DNA of 59,795 nucleotides from contig JAIQZR010000062.1 of the NCBI GenBank assembly GCA_021777035.1, positions 1-59,795 of the forward strand. The letters run 5' to 3'. Made by a program: the position numbers and the translations under genes. Origin of the DNA: Candidatus Scalindua sp. Lineage in GTDB: Bacteria > Planctomycetota > Brocadiia > Brocadiales > Scalinduaceae. Positions 25,574-34,806 of this stretch are shown here, in pieces. A model generated the notes under the pieces. The model saw nothing but the letters and a program-made list of their open reading frames with translations. It searched no databases and had not been told where the DNA came from. Within the stretch, counting starts at the first letter, position 1. Every line of letters starts with the position of its first letter.

Positions 25574-26884
25574 TCATTTTTCTTCTATCTTAGCGTCCTC
25601 TTCAATGTCTTCTATCTTTGCTTCTTTCATCAAAAGATTAAGCGTCTTACTCTCCTTCAACTGATGCCGTAAGTTCGACATACTATTCATCTTTTCAATC
25701 TGTTGTTTCATACCGGAAGGTTCAAGACCGTACATGCCTGCCATCTCACTAATTCTTCGATTGACATCATCTTCAGTGACAAATATTCTCTCTTTTTCTG
25801 CTATGCGTTCAAGCACAAGTGATATTTTGAAATCCCGAATAACGGATTCCTCTGAAGCACTCTTTAATTCTTCCATATTCTTCTCTATCTCTTCCTGCGG
25901 AGTGCCTTTGCTTAGAAGTTCAAGTTGATATTTATGAAGTTTTTCTTTGGTATGATGTTTCATCATATCTTCCGGCATATCAAAATCGGCCATCTCTACG
26001 AGTTTACTGGAAATTTGACCCTGCAATTCACCCTCTGACATTCTTTTCTTCTCCATTGCAAGCCTCTCTGACATAAACTCCTTCAATTCATCAAGTGAAT
26101 CGTAACCAACCTGTTTCGCCAACTCATCATTAATTTCGGGGCTTTCGGGCCTTTTAATCTCTTTTATTGATATTTCCATTTTAGCAGACTTGTTTCTGTG
26201 TTGTTCTGCGGAAAAGCTGTCCCCTAATTCTACATCTATAGCAATCTTGTCTCCGGATTTTGCGCCTACAAGGTTATTTTTTAGTTCCGGCACACTAATA
26301 TCAGCCACTTGAGAACCGGAAACCATAACTTCCAGTTCTTTGTCCGTCCAAACAACCTCACCATTAATGCCAACTTCACAATCACATATAACGAAGTCTT
26401 CATCTTTGACTTTACCGGACTTAACAACCGTTAATTGGGCCTTCTGCCTGCTGATAGTCTCTAATGCCTTATCCACCTCTTGATCAGTAACAGACACGGA
26501 CTTTCTCTTTAAAGGCATGCCCTTGTATTCTCCAAGCTCAAATGTTGGTAGAACCTCCAGAGTAATCTCAAATTTTAACGGTTTCCCCAATTCAAGATCA
26601 ATGTCGCCAACGTCAGGATCACCTACAGGTGTCAATTTGTTCGTTTCAATTGCCTGTTGGTATGAATCGCTGACAACTGCCCGCTTTACCTCCTCCATTA
26701 TTTTATCGCTAAACTTTCTCTCAAGAAGTTTCCTGGGAGCTTTTCCCTTCCTGAAACCAGGCAAATTGGCCATTTGAGCGACCTCTTTTAACTGTTTTTG
26801 CCACTCGCCTTCAATTGTTTCCTTTGGTATTTCGAACTTAAGCAGCTTTTTGCATGGTCCAACTTCTTCTATTTCTATATCCAT
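25574..26884 (-). CDS. tig: Trigger factor chaperone
   Basis: This 436-residue protein has the ribosome-binding signature LPGFRKGKAP near residues 38-47. A peptidyl-prolyl isomerase-like middle domain covers about 150-240, and a helical C-terminal domain follows. It binds near the ribosomal exit tunnel and shields nascent chains. It is followed by clpP in the same direction, as in many bacteria. The final residues are rich in Glu/Ile/Asp repeats (IEDIEEDAKIEEK). Confidence 0.93.
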   Translation of the reverse strand: MDIEIEEVGPCKKLLKFEIPKETIEGEWQKQLKEVAQMANLPGFRKGKAPRKLLERKFSDKIMEEVKRAVVSDSYQQAIETNKLTPVGDPDVGDIDLELGKPLKFEITLEVLPTFELGEYKGMPLKRKSVSVTDQEVDKALETISRQKAQLTVVKSGKVKDEDFVICDCEVGINGEVVWTDKELEVMVSGSQVADISVPELKNNLVGAKSGDKIAIDVELGDSFSAEQHRNKSAKMEISIKEIKRPESPEINDELAKQVGYDSLDELKEFMSERLAMEKKRMSEGELQGQISSKLVEMADFDMPEDMMKHHTKEKLHKYQLELLSKGTPQEEIEKNMEELKSASEESVIRDFKISLVLERIAEKERIFVTEDDVNRRISEMAGMYGLEPSGMKQQIEKMNSMSNLRHQLKESKTLNLLMKEAKIEDIEEDAKIEEK

Positions 26885-26967
26885 TGTTTTAGTCTAAAAA
26901 AAATTTTTGTTTTTTCCCCGTTTCCCGTCCATTATAGCACCGAGACAGACAGTTTTTTCTGGTAAAC

Positions 26968-27042
26968 TGGAGCGGGTGATGGGATTCGAACCCACGACAT
27001 TCACGTTGGCAACGTGATGCTCTACCGCTGAGCTACACCCGC
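26968..27042 (-). tRNA. tRNA-Gly (GCC)
   Basis: On the minus strand the sequence starts GCGGGTGTAGCTCAGC and ends with the complementary CACCCGC. The T-arm reads GTGGGTTCGAATCCCAT. The anticodon loop TTGCCAA gives GCC, decoding GGC/GGU. CCA is encoded at 26968-26970 after a T discriminator. Acceptor, D, anticodon and T stems all pair. Confidence 0.96.
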
Positions 27043-27093
27043 ATTTCAACCAATTATAATTAACCTATGTAGATTTACAATATATTTTTAATT

Positions 27094-27178
27094 TGGTGCG
27101 AGAGGGGGGAGTCGAACCCCCACACCTTGCGGTACTAGATCCTAAGTCTAGCGCGTCTGCCAGTTCCGCCACCCTCGC
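27094..27178 (-). tRNA. tRNA-Leu (UAG)
   Basis: The minus strand carries a class II tRNA with acceptor GCGAGGG/CTCTCGC-type ends and a long variable arm (TACCGCAAGGTG). The T-arm reads GGGGGTTCGACTCCCCC. The anticodon loop CTTAGGA gives TAG, decoding CUA-type leucine codons. CCA is encoded at 27094-27096. It lies 51 bp upstream of tRNA-Gly, and the two may be co-transcribed with tig. Confidence 0.95.
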
Positions 27179-27671
27179 TCACAAGGCATACTAGTAAAAA
27201 ACATCTTATACACCAGCTAAATATATACCAAATCACTGAATCTACAAATAATAGATCCTAACTTGCCAGCTTTAAGCAATTTCCCAGTTTAGTTTCTAGT
27301 ACTATATTTTGCAATCTTTTTTATTATAAATGTATGTTAGTACATTTTAAGTTAATCTCTGATGACTACAACTTACAGAAAAATATCTGAAATCCAGCTG
27401 ACATTACTTTTCACATGAAAATACGTAATGCGTTCAGAAACAAGCAAAATTAAGTAAAGAGGGTATTTTGACCTAAATAACAATACCAATTAAAGACCAT
27501 CCTAAAACCACTTGCGCTGTAAGTGGTTATATGATAGTATTTTCTCGCTTTCAGGAATTATATAGGATTATTAACAGACTATTAACAAAACTTGCTATTA
27601 TGCGACGAATACGAGGCTAGTATCTTCTTAATTTTACATACATTACATTTAAATGTAGAAAGGGCAAATCA
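27179..27671. other. 493-bp gap without gene; one hairpin
   Basis: No coding frame is supported. AACCACTT (27506-27513) pairs perfectly with AAGTGGTT (27521-27528) around a 7-base loop, without a T-run. The palindrome ACATTTAAATGT lies about 20 bp before the nucleotidyltransferase start. The gap separates divergent transcription units, so promoters for both are expected here, but no clear consensus pair was found. Confidence 0.5.
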
Positions 27672-28406
27672 ATGAAAGGAGTTGTGCTTGCGGGTGGCCT
27701 TGGCACCAGACTGCTACCTTTAACAAAAATCACCAATAAGCATTTGTTACCTATTTTCGATAAGCCAATGATATACTATCCCTTACAAACGTTGATTAGT
27801 GCGGGGATCGATGATATTATGATTGTTACCGGTGGTAACAATGCGGGTGATTTTCTCCGGCTTTTAGGCAATGGAAAACAATTTGGATTAAAGGACATAA
27901 ACTACACATATCAAGAGGGAGAAGGAGGGATAGCTGAGGCCCTGGGCCTTGCCAGAAATTTCGCAGATGGTGAAAAAACAATTATCATCCTGGGAGATAA
28001 TATTATTGAAAAGAATATAACCAAAGAAAAGAACGCATTTGAGAAACAAGAAAAAGGCGCCAAGATATTAATCAAAAAAGTCCCAAATCCATCTAGCTTC
28101 GGTGTTCCAGAACTTGATGGGAAAAAAGTGATTGGCATAGAAGAAAAGCCGGAACACCCGAAAACTGACTGTGCTATCATAGGTATTTATATGTACGATA
28201 GCCATGTATTTGACATTATCAGTAAACTCGAAAGATCAGAGAGGGGAGAATTAGAAATCACCGATGTCAACAACGCCTATATAAAGAGCGGAACAATGAC
28301 ATCTTCGGTTTTAGATGGCTGGTGGATTGATGCAGGAAGCTCACCGGAAAATCTGGCAGAGGCAACACAGCTGGTTATCAAAACCGGAGCTAACAATTTG
28401 AAGTAA
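27672..28406 (+). CDS. rmlA: Short RmlA-like sugar-1-phosphate nucleotidyltransferase
   Basis: This 244-residue protein has the signature LAGGLGTRLLPLT at 6-18, the sugar-binding LGDNIIE near 114-120, EKPEHP, and the GWWIDAGS C-terminal segment. It probably makes dTDP-glucose from glucose-1-phosphate. The length matches the short archaeal-like form that lacks the last 45 residues of enterobacterial RmlA. It stands alone, with no RmlB, C or D beside it, so specificity is uncertain. Confidence 0.85.
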   Translation: MKGVVLAGGLGTRLLPLTKITNKHLLPIFDKPMIYYPLQTLISAGIDDIMIVTGGNNAGDFLRLLGNGKQFGLKDINYTYQEGEGGIAEALGLARNFADGEKTIIILGDNIIEKNITKEKNAFEKQEKGAKILIKKVPNPSSFGVPELDGKKVIGIEEKPEHPKTDCAIIGIYMYDSHVFDIISKLERSERGELEITDVNNAYIKSGTMTSSVLDGWWIDAGSSPENLAEATQLVIKTGANNLK

Positions 28407-28414
28407 ATTAAATA

Positions 28415-28505
28415 GAACGCAGAGAACGCAAAGGGGAAAAAAGACTTTTATTTTTTAATTCCTTTTTTGTGTTTTCCTGGTGATCTCTGCGGCTCTGCGT
28501 GAGGA
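28415..28505. repeat. CGCAGAG-type inverted repeat element
   Basis: ACGCAGAGAACGCAAAG at the left end pairs with CTCTGCGGCTCTGCGT at the right end, enclosing a T-rich core. The same type of element is seen at 38289-38376 and, more worn, at 47350-47388. A related TCTGCGTTTATCTGCGT tract follows at 28657-28673. It is a dispersed palindromic repeat with no gene. Confidence 0.75.
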
Positions 28506-28690
28506 CTCTTTTTTTATTTGCATGAAAATCGTGTTTTTAACGTCAAAATATTGAATTACGATTGATGTACGTTTACCCGCTGAAAGCGGCTTTTATTCTA
28601 AGATTGTCTTAGAATAAATTTAGTTTTTTACTGACTGAATTCTAACTCCTTTTAATCTGCGTTTATCTGCGTCCAAAAAAAACGAATTCT

Positions 28691-29284
28691 ATGCGTATTA
28701 TTTCAGGCAAAGCAAAAGGTGTACGACTTTCAGCATTAAACAGCAAGAAAACCAGGCCGATCTTAGACAGAGCCAAGGAGTCTATGTTCAGTATTTTAGG
28801 AAGCTCTGTACAAGATAGCGTTGTTCTAGATCTGTTTGCAGGTACCGGTTCATTAGGAATAGAAGCCCTCAGCCGAGGCGCAAAAAGATGCTTGTTTGTT
28901 GAGAACAGCACAAATGCAATTCAGGTAATTAAAAAAAACCTCCGGAATGCAAATCTTTTAAAAAGAACGGTTGTTTTAAAAATAAACGTATTTAGATTAT
29001 TAGATTTTATAAAGAACAAGGATATAAAGTTTGACCTTATTCTAGTTGCTCCTCCGTATAAGCTATTGGATTTAGATTGCGGGGACAGGAAAAGGATCTT
29101 TTCTCTTATGGAAGCGTTTGTTTCCAAACAAGTCATCAACGAGAAAGGAGTCATTGTCCTTCAACATCATAAAAAACAGAAGGTTAATCAAAAATGTTTC
29201 AAGCAATTGAATGTGATTGACGAAAGGCAGTACAGCAACACACAGCTTACTTTCCTGAAAGGAAATGTGACGGAAACAGACTAG
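28691..29284 (+). CDS. rsmD: RsmD-like 16S rRNA guanine-N2 methyltransferase
   Basis: This 197-residue protein starts MRIISGKAKGVRL and has RPILDRAKESMFSIL and the SAM motif VLDLFAGTGSLGIEALSRGA, the marks of RsmD (m2G966). Motif IV, which should read DPPY or DPPF, reads VAPPYK at about residues 117-122. The aspartate is replaced by alanine (GCT for GAT). That residue is thought to bind the target amino group, so activity may be changed. The rest of the protein looks intact. Confidence 0.87.
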   Translation: MRIISGKAKGVRLSALNSKKTRPILDRAKESMFSILGSSVQDSVVLDLFAGTGSLGIEALSRGAKRCLFVENSTNAIQVIKKNLRNANLLKRTVVLKINVFRLLDFIKNKDIKFDLILVAPPYKLLDLDCGDRKRIFSLMEAFVSKQVINEKGVIVLQHHKKQKVNQKCFKQLNVIDERQYSNTQLTFLKGNVTETD

Positions 29285-29393
29285 ATAACTACATCGTGAC
29301 AATCCATGCCTGGCACCTTACATCAAACCAAAATATATTTAGATAACTATCACATTTTGGCCCCAACTCAACCAGGTTGGGCAATACTTAACA

Positions 29394-30284
29394 ATGAACA
29401 TAAATAATAACAATCATAAAAAGAATATAATAAGCCTTAAAGCCCCTGCCAAGATAAACCTTTTCTTGGAGATTCTGGGCAAAAGAGATGATGGTTACCA
29501 CGAAATTGAAACTGTAATGCAGGAAATTGATCTTGCCGACAACCTTCAGTTTGAAGAAATCCAGGAAGGAGTAAAGCTTCAGTGTAATGACAATAACATC
29601 CCTTTAAACCAGGACAACCTCGTGTGTAAAGCTGCAAATCTCATCCTGAAAGAGTGCGGCATTAAAAAAGGAGTATCAATAAGCTTAGAAAAAAAAATAC
29701 CCGTGGGAGCAGGTTTAGGCGGCGGGAGTAGTGATGCGGCAGCAACTTTGAAGGCGTTAAATCTACTCTGGAAAGTCGGACTTGACGATGAGGAACTGAT
29801 AGAATTTGCTGCAAAGCTGGGATCAGATATTCCTTTTTTTATAAACGGGAAAACCGCATTATGCAGTGGGAGAGGAGAGAAGATTTCTCCAGTTGAAGTA
29901 AGGGGGGAAATGCATTATCTTATCTTGTTTCCGCATGTCCATATCAGCACGGAAACGATATACAGGAACCTCAAAATTGACTTGACAAAAAAAAGAAAAG
30001 ATGTTAGCTTTTTTTTGGATGCACTGAAATATTCGGAGGTTTCCGGTGTTGCCAAGTTACTGTTTAATCGCCTGGAAGAAGTAATTTTCACTACGTATCC
30101 TGATTTGCTACAGATTAAAAGCTCTTTAGGTACTTTGGGTTTTTGTGGTGTATCAATTTCTGGTAGCGGATCAGCCTTCTTCGGTATATGCCGCGATAGA
30201 CATCAGGCAGAAGTTATCAAAAGCAAAGTTGAGTCAAGCGGAATGGGAAATGTATTTGTGGTTACAAATGTTATAACACCATAG
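29394..30284 (+). CDS. ispE: 4-diphosphocytidyl-2-C-methylerythritol kinase
   Basis: This 296-residue GHMP kinase has KAPAKINLFLEILGKRDDGYHE near the start and the ATP-binding PVGAGLGGGSSDAAA near residues 103-117. The C-terminal SISGSGSAFFG is also present. It phosphorylates CDP-methylerythritol in the non-mevalonate isoprenoid pathway. The first 14 residues are Asn/Lys-rich and outside the family core, and no clear Shine-Dalgarno precedes the ATG. A CCCAAC/GTTGGG hairpin lies at 29362-29381, just upstream. Confidence 0.94.
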   Translation: MNINNNNHKKNIISLKAPAKINLFLEILGKRDDGYHEIETVMQEIDLADNLQFEEIQEGVKLQCNDNNIPLNQDNLVCKAANLILKECGIKKGVSISLEKKIPVGAGLGGGSSDAAATLKALNLLWKVGLDDEELIEFAAKLGSDIPFFINGKTALCSGRGEKISPVEVRGEMHYLILFPHVHISTETIYRNLKIDLTKKRKDVSFFLDALKYSEVSGVAKLLFNRLEEVIFTTYPDLLQIKSSLGTLGFCGVSISGSGSAFFGICRDRHQAEVIKSKVESSGMGNVFVVTNVITP

Positions 30285-30314
30285 ACAACGAGATCGGAAG
30301 GAGGAGTTATTACT

Positions 30315-30773
30315 GTGAATATTACTGAAGTCAGAGTGAAGCTAACCGAGGCAAAAAAAAACCGTTTACAGGCTTTTTGCAGCATAACAATCGATAATGA
30401 CTTTGTAGTAAGAGATTTGAAAATTATAGAAGGGTACAAAGGAGCTTTCGTTGCAATGCCCAGCAGAAAGCTTGCAGATAAATGCCCTAAATGTAATTCC
30501 AAAAATCACCTTCGTTCACGCTTTTGTAATGACTGTGGGGCTAAGCTCGATGACAAACGCGCATTGGATGAGTCTGGAGACGAATCTAAAGGGAAATTTA
30601 AATTGTATGCAGACACCGCTCATCCGATTAATTCAAAATGCCGCGATGAAATTGAGCAGAAGGTGCTCGCTGCATACAAAGAAGAAACTGAAAAAGCAAA
30701 ACAACCGGATTATAGACCTCCCACAATGGATGTGCCGGATATAGACTATGATGAGGACAATACAAACAGTTAA
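30315..30773 (+). CDS. spoVG: SpoVG-family protein with zinc-ribbon insert
   Basis: The start is GTG, 8-12 bases after GGAGGAG. Residues 1-52 are SpoVG ([31 protein letters not shown]). A zinc ribbon follows with C57, C60, C71 and C74. Residues near 100-120 ([21 protein letters not shown]) resume SpoVG. SpoVG proteins bind nucleic acid and regulate gene expression. The zinc-ribbon insert is an expansion over the roughly 95-residue Firmicutes form. The gene follows ispE by 30 bp, an order also seen in Gram-positive genomes. Confidence 0.9.
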   Translation: MNITEVRVKLTEAKKNRLQAFCSITIDNDFVVRDLKIIEGYKGAFVAMPSRKLADKCPKCNSKNHLRSRFCNDCGAKLDDKRALDESGDESKGKFKLYADTAHPINSKCRDEIEQKVLAAYKEETEKAKQPDYRPPTMDVPDIDYDEDNTNS

Positions 30774-30928
30774 TGGATAATAACATCCGCCGTAGAGGAG
30801 CGTATAAAACATTCCTTTGTACCAATCTAACTGATCGATCAGGAATTTAAATTTTCTAGGTCACACGCGGTACTTATTCTCAAGGCAATACCTTTTACCA
30901 ATCTGGCGAGACCGGAACAGATAAAAAA

Positions 30929-32608
30929 ATGCATAAAACGGGTTCACAAATATTAATTGATGCCTTAAAAAAACAGAAAGTAGAATATGTTTTTGGCCTA
31001 CCTGGCGGTGTCGTTATACCACTTTTCGATACGTTGTTTGACGAGTCTGACATAAAATTCATACTAACGCGCCACGAACAGGCGGCAGGGCATGCGGCCG
31101 ATGGATATGCCCGTGCCACGGGGAAAGTAGGCGTATGCATCGTCACATCCGGTCCCGGCGCTACCAATTTGACAACTGCTATTGCGACAGCCTACATGGA
31201 CTCCATTCCCATGGTCGCCATAACCGGTCAAGTCAAAACGCATCTTATTGGTAGTGATGCTTTCCAGGAAGCCGACGTAACCGGTATAACTCGTCCTATT
31301 TCAAAACATAATTACCTGGTTAAAGATATTAAAGAGCTGGGAAGGATAGTCAAAGAGGCGTTTTATATCGCTTCTACAGGCAGGCCGGGTCCTGTTGTTA
31401 TCGACCTTCCCGTGGATGTAACAACAGATACATGGGATGGAGATACTCCTGATAAAATAAATCTACCCGGATACAAACCTTCATATGAAGGCAACGTACG
31501 TCAGATAAAAATGGCAGCAGAAGCGATAAACAGATCAAAAAGGCCTGTAATTTATGCGGGCGGTGGAGTTATATCTTCAAACAGCTCTAAACAACTTATT
31601 GAGCTTGCAGAAAAAGCCAATTTACCGGTAAACACAACCCTGTTAGCGCTGGGAGTTTTTCCGGAGAACAATGAAAAGGCGCTGGGAATGCTGGGAATGC
31701 ACGGAACAGTTCCAGCCAACTATGCCGTTCACGAATCTGATTTATTAATTGCAATTGGAGCGAGGTTTGATGTCAGGATTACGGGCTAGATAGATGAATT
31801 TGCTCCACAGGCAAAAATTATTCATATAGACGTAGATCCAACTTCTATAAGTAAGAATATCAAGGTGGATATCCCAGTAGTTGGTGATGCAAAAAATATT
31901 CTTACGGAATTGATAAAACATGTAAGTTATGTTGAAAGAAAAGAGTGGTTTGAGAAAATTGCGGGATGGAAAAAGAGATATCACGTTACTTATGATAACA
32001 CAAGTAGCATTGTAAAGCCGCAATACGTAGTTGAACAAATCTGTGAGGCGACCAAAGGAGAGGCAATTATCACTACTGAAGTTGGCCAGAACCAGATGTG
32101 GGCCGCTCAGTATTATACCTATACAAATCCCAGAAGCTTCTTATCTTCCGGCGGTTTGGGTACCATGGGATTCGGTTTCCCGGCTGCAATAGGTGCTCAA
32201 CTTGGATATCCGGACAAAATTGTTATCGCCATTGCAGGCGATGGTAGTTTTCAAATGAATATTCAGGAACTTAGTACTGCCGTTAAATATAATTTGCCCG
32301 TTAAAGTTGCTATCCTGAACAATGGTTACCTTGGGATGGTAAGGCAGTGGCAAGAGCTGTTTTATGAAAAAAGATACGCACACACGCTACTTGATGGCAA
32401 TCCTGACTTTGTGCTGGTAGCAAAAGCCTATGGAGCAGAAGGGTTTCTGGTTACACAGAAGGATGAAGTCAGACCTGTTATTGAAAAAGCGCTTTCAATA
32501 AATGGCCCTGTAGTAATAGATTTTAAAGTAGATCCGGAAGAAAATGTATTTCCAATGATTCCCGCTGGGCAAGCGGTTAGTCAGGTTAAAGGCGTCGAAT
32601 TAATCTGA
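30929..32608 (+). pseudogene. ilvB: Acetolactate synthase large subunit with in-frame TAG
   Basis: Two frames (30929-31789 and 31790-32608) are one 559-codon gene split by a single TAG at 31787-31789. It lies where the family has Lys or Arg or similar after FDDRVTG, and reading continues in the same frame with IDEFAPQAKIIHIDVDP. The same motif also differs as FDVRITG. All else is normal: thiamine-diphosphate contacts ([31 protein letters not shown]) are present. It may be a real pseudogene, an assembly error, or a read-through stop. The second half has no start signal. No ilvN follows. Confidence 0.85.
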
Positions 32609-32726
32609 AAAATGGCAAAAGCGCAACTAAGTTTTTAAGAAAACCTACATTTCAAATACATCAAACCATAATTAGCAAAATGTCTCTTTACCAATTTTTC
32701 CACTAATTAGGATCGTAGAATTAAGA

Positions 32727-33455
32727 ATGAATCGTTTTTATGTTCCATTCCATACCGATGTGAAAGACTTATGGATCAGTAGCTCTGAAAGCCATCATAT
32801 TACGCGTGTAAAAAGATTGCAAATCGGTGATGACATTATCGTGTTTAATGGAATGGGAGATGAATATGATGCAGAAATTGAAGACATTAAAGACAACAGG
32901 GTCAAAGTCAAGATCAATCAACAGAAAACTACCAGCAAAGAAAACAGTGTCGGTATAGACATCGCATTTGCTGTTCCCAAAGGGAAACGCTCTCACCTCC
33001 TGGTTCAAAAATGTACTGAACTGGGAGTGCGTAAACTAATACCAACAAATTATGATAGAAGTGTAGTAAAGCTTAAGGACGACTGTTCTGCAAAAATTGA
33101 GAAATGGCAGAAGATTGCGATTGAGGCGTCAAAACAGTGTGGGCGCAATACGATTACAGAGATTGGAAAAGTTGTTAATTTTAACAATGTTCTTAAAACT
33201 GTAGACAGTTATGATCTCCCCCTCTTTGCCTGTAACCAATCTGATTCAAATAATCTAAAAATATCATTGCAAGAACATTCAAAAGCAAATAGTATAATCT
33301 GTTTTATCGGGCCGGAGGGTGGATTTACTTCGAACGAAATAGAAATGGCAAAGAAAGTTGATTGCCGATTCGCCAGCCTGGGACGTCGAATCCTTCGAGT
33401 AGAAACGGCTGCAATTGCGGTGTCTGCAATTCTATCATATCATTATTCCGTATAA
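32727..33455 (+). CDS. rsmE: 16S rRNA uridine-N3 methyltransferase RsmE
   Basis: This 242-residue SPOUT methyltransferase has the N-terminal PUA-like part with SSSESHHITRVKRLQIGD. The knot region has CFIGPEGGFTSNEIEMAK, and LGRRILRVETAAIA at the C-terminus binds SAM. It methylates U1498 of 16S rRNA. The length is typical. It is followed by a palindromic repeat before manC. Confidence 0.94.
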   Translation: MNRFYVPFHTDVKDLWISSSESHHITRVKRLQIGDDIIVFNGMGDEYDAEIEDIKDNRVKVKINQQKTTSKENSVGIDIAFAVPKGKRSHLLVQKCTELGVRKLIPTNYDRSVVKLKDDCSAKIEKWQKIAIEASKQCGRNTITEIGKVVNFNNVLKTVDSYDLPLFACNQSDSNNLKISLQEHSKANSIICFIGPEGGFTSNEIEMAKKVDCRFASLGRRILRVETAAIAVSAILSYHYSV

Positions 33456-33482
33456 ATTCAGGATATATAGACTTAATTAAAG

Positions 33483-33582
33483 CGAGTTACGAGTTGCGGG
33501 TTACGAGTTGCGAGTTTCAGGTTATCCGTTTTCGTATAACTCGTAACGTGTAACGTGTAACCCGCAACCCGTAACTCGTAAC
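33483..33582. repeat. GTTACGAGTT-type palindromic repeat
   Basis: This 100-bp tract is built from versions of CGAGTTACGAGTTGCGGGTT on the left and their reverse complements (ACTCGTAACGTGTAACCCGC) on the right, forming a long imperfect hairpin. GTGTAACGTGTAAC shows small tandem copies in the right arm. It ends 17 bases before the manC start, so it could fold in that mRNA leader. Confidence 0.8.
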
Positions 33583-33599
33583 AATTATGGAGGTTATCT

Positions 33600-34676
33600 A
33601 TGTTATATGCAGTAATCATGGCAGGAGGTTCAGGTACGAGGTTTTGGCCCTGGAGCAGGAAGAAAACACCGAAACAACTCTTGAAGATCACAGGACAAGA
33701 AACTATGATCACGCAAACAGTTGATCGTATTATTGAAGAGATCCCTTCAGAAAATATTTATATCGTAACGACAGCTTCTCTGGCTGAGAGTGTTAAAGAA
33801 GAGCTGTCACAGGTTCCGGCAAAGAATATTATATCAGAACCTTTCGGCAGAAACACGGCTGCATGTATAGGCCTTGCAGCAACCATAATATCAAAGAAAT
33901 GTCCCAATGCCATTATGGCCGTAATGACGGCAGACCATTTAATTGAGTCCCCTGATCTTTTTATTAAATCAATAAAATGTGCAGAAAAACTCGCTATAGA
34001 AGAGGCGGCTCTTATTACATTTGGGATTAAACCGACAGAGCCATCAGTAAATTACGGCTATATACAAAGAGACGAAGAGGTAATTAATCTTCAAGGTTTT
34101 CCGGTTTATGATGTAAAATGTTTTACTGAAAAACCGGATCGTATTACAGCAGAGAATTTTTTGAAAAGTGACAACTATTACTGGAACAGCGGCATCTTCG
34201 TCTGGTCAGCAAGTACAATATTAGAAAATATAAATACTCATATGCCTGACTTATCTCATGGCCTTGAAAGAATCAAGAAATCACTAGAGACGCCTGATGA
34301 GTCAAGTGTGATCTGCCATGAATATGAAAAGTTTGAAAATATTTCAATAGACTACGGCATAATGGAGAGGGCCTCAAATGTGAAAATAATTGAAGCTGGC
34401 TTTACCTGGGACGATGTTGGCTCCTGGCTTGCCATAGAAAGATTAAACAAATCAGATCAAAATAATAACACAATATTGGGCAAACATTGTGGATTGGACA
34501 CGCAAGGAAATATAATTATTGGAGACGATGAACACTTAATAGCAACAATAAATGTGTCTAACATGATCATAGTAAATACGAAAGATGTTACTATGGTTTG
34601 TAACAAAGACAGTGCTGAAGATATTAAAAAGTTAACGGAACTCTTAAAAGAAAAAGGTTACAGCAGTTATTTATAA
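33600..34676 (+). CDS. manC: Mannose-1-phosphate guanylyltransferase
   Basis: This 358-residue protein has the signature MAGGSGTRFWPWSRKKTPKQ at residues 7-26, the EPFGRNTAACIGLAA segment, and YGYIQR and FTEKPD. This is the single-domain form, without the phosphomannose isomerase domain found in bifunctional enzymes. It makes GDP-mannose for surface sugars. GGAGG lies 8 bases upstream of the ATG. Confidence 0.93.
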   Translation: MLYAVIMAGGSGTRFWPWSRKKTPKQLLKITGQETMITQTVDRIIEEIPSENIYIVTTASLAESVKEELSQVPAKNIISEPFGRNTAACIGLAATIISKKCPNAIMAVMTADHLIESPDLFIKSIKCAEKLAIEEAALITFGIKPTEPSVNYGYIQRDEEVINLQGFPVYDVKCFTEKPDRITAENFLKSDNYYWNSGIFVWSASTILENINTHMPDLSHGLERIKKSLETPDESSVICHEYEKFENISIDYGIMERASNVKIIEAGFTWDDVGSWLAIERLNKSDQNNNTILGKHCGLDTQGNIIIGDDEHLIATINVSNMIIVNTKDVTMVCNKDSAEDIKKLTELLKEKGYSSYL

Positions 34677-34806
34677 TTATTCACAGCTTCAAAAATTGGC
34701 ATAAAAACAATTTATATAATATGATAAATAGGTTATTATAGAGCCGTTTTACGGCAAACAATTTTTACCTTTTATTTAAATGGGAAGGTTGTAACGGAAA
34801 CGTGTT

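Noticed and set aside
31865-32608. Separate second gene for the C-terminal half of acetolactate synthase
   Set aside because: The frame is continuous with the first half apart from the TAG, and the ATG at 31865 is internal (KVDIPVVG). It is better read as one broken gene.
33483-33582. CRISPR array
   Set aside because: The repeated units are inverted copies within a single palindrome, with no regular spacers. No cas genes occur in the window.
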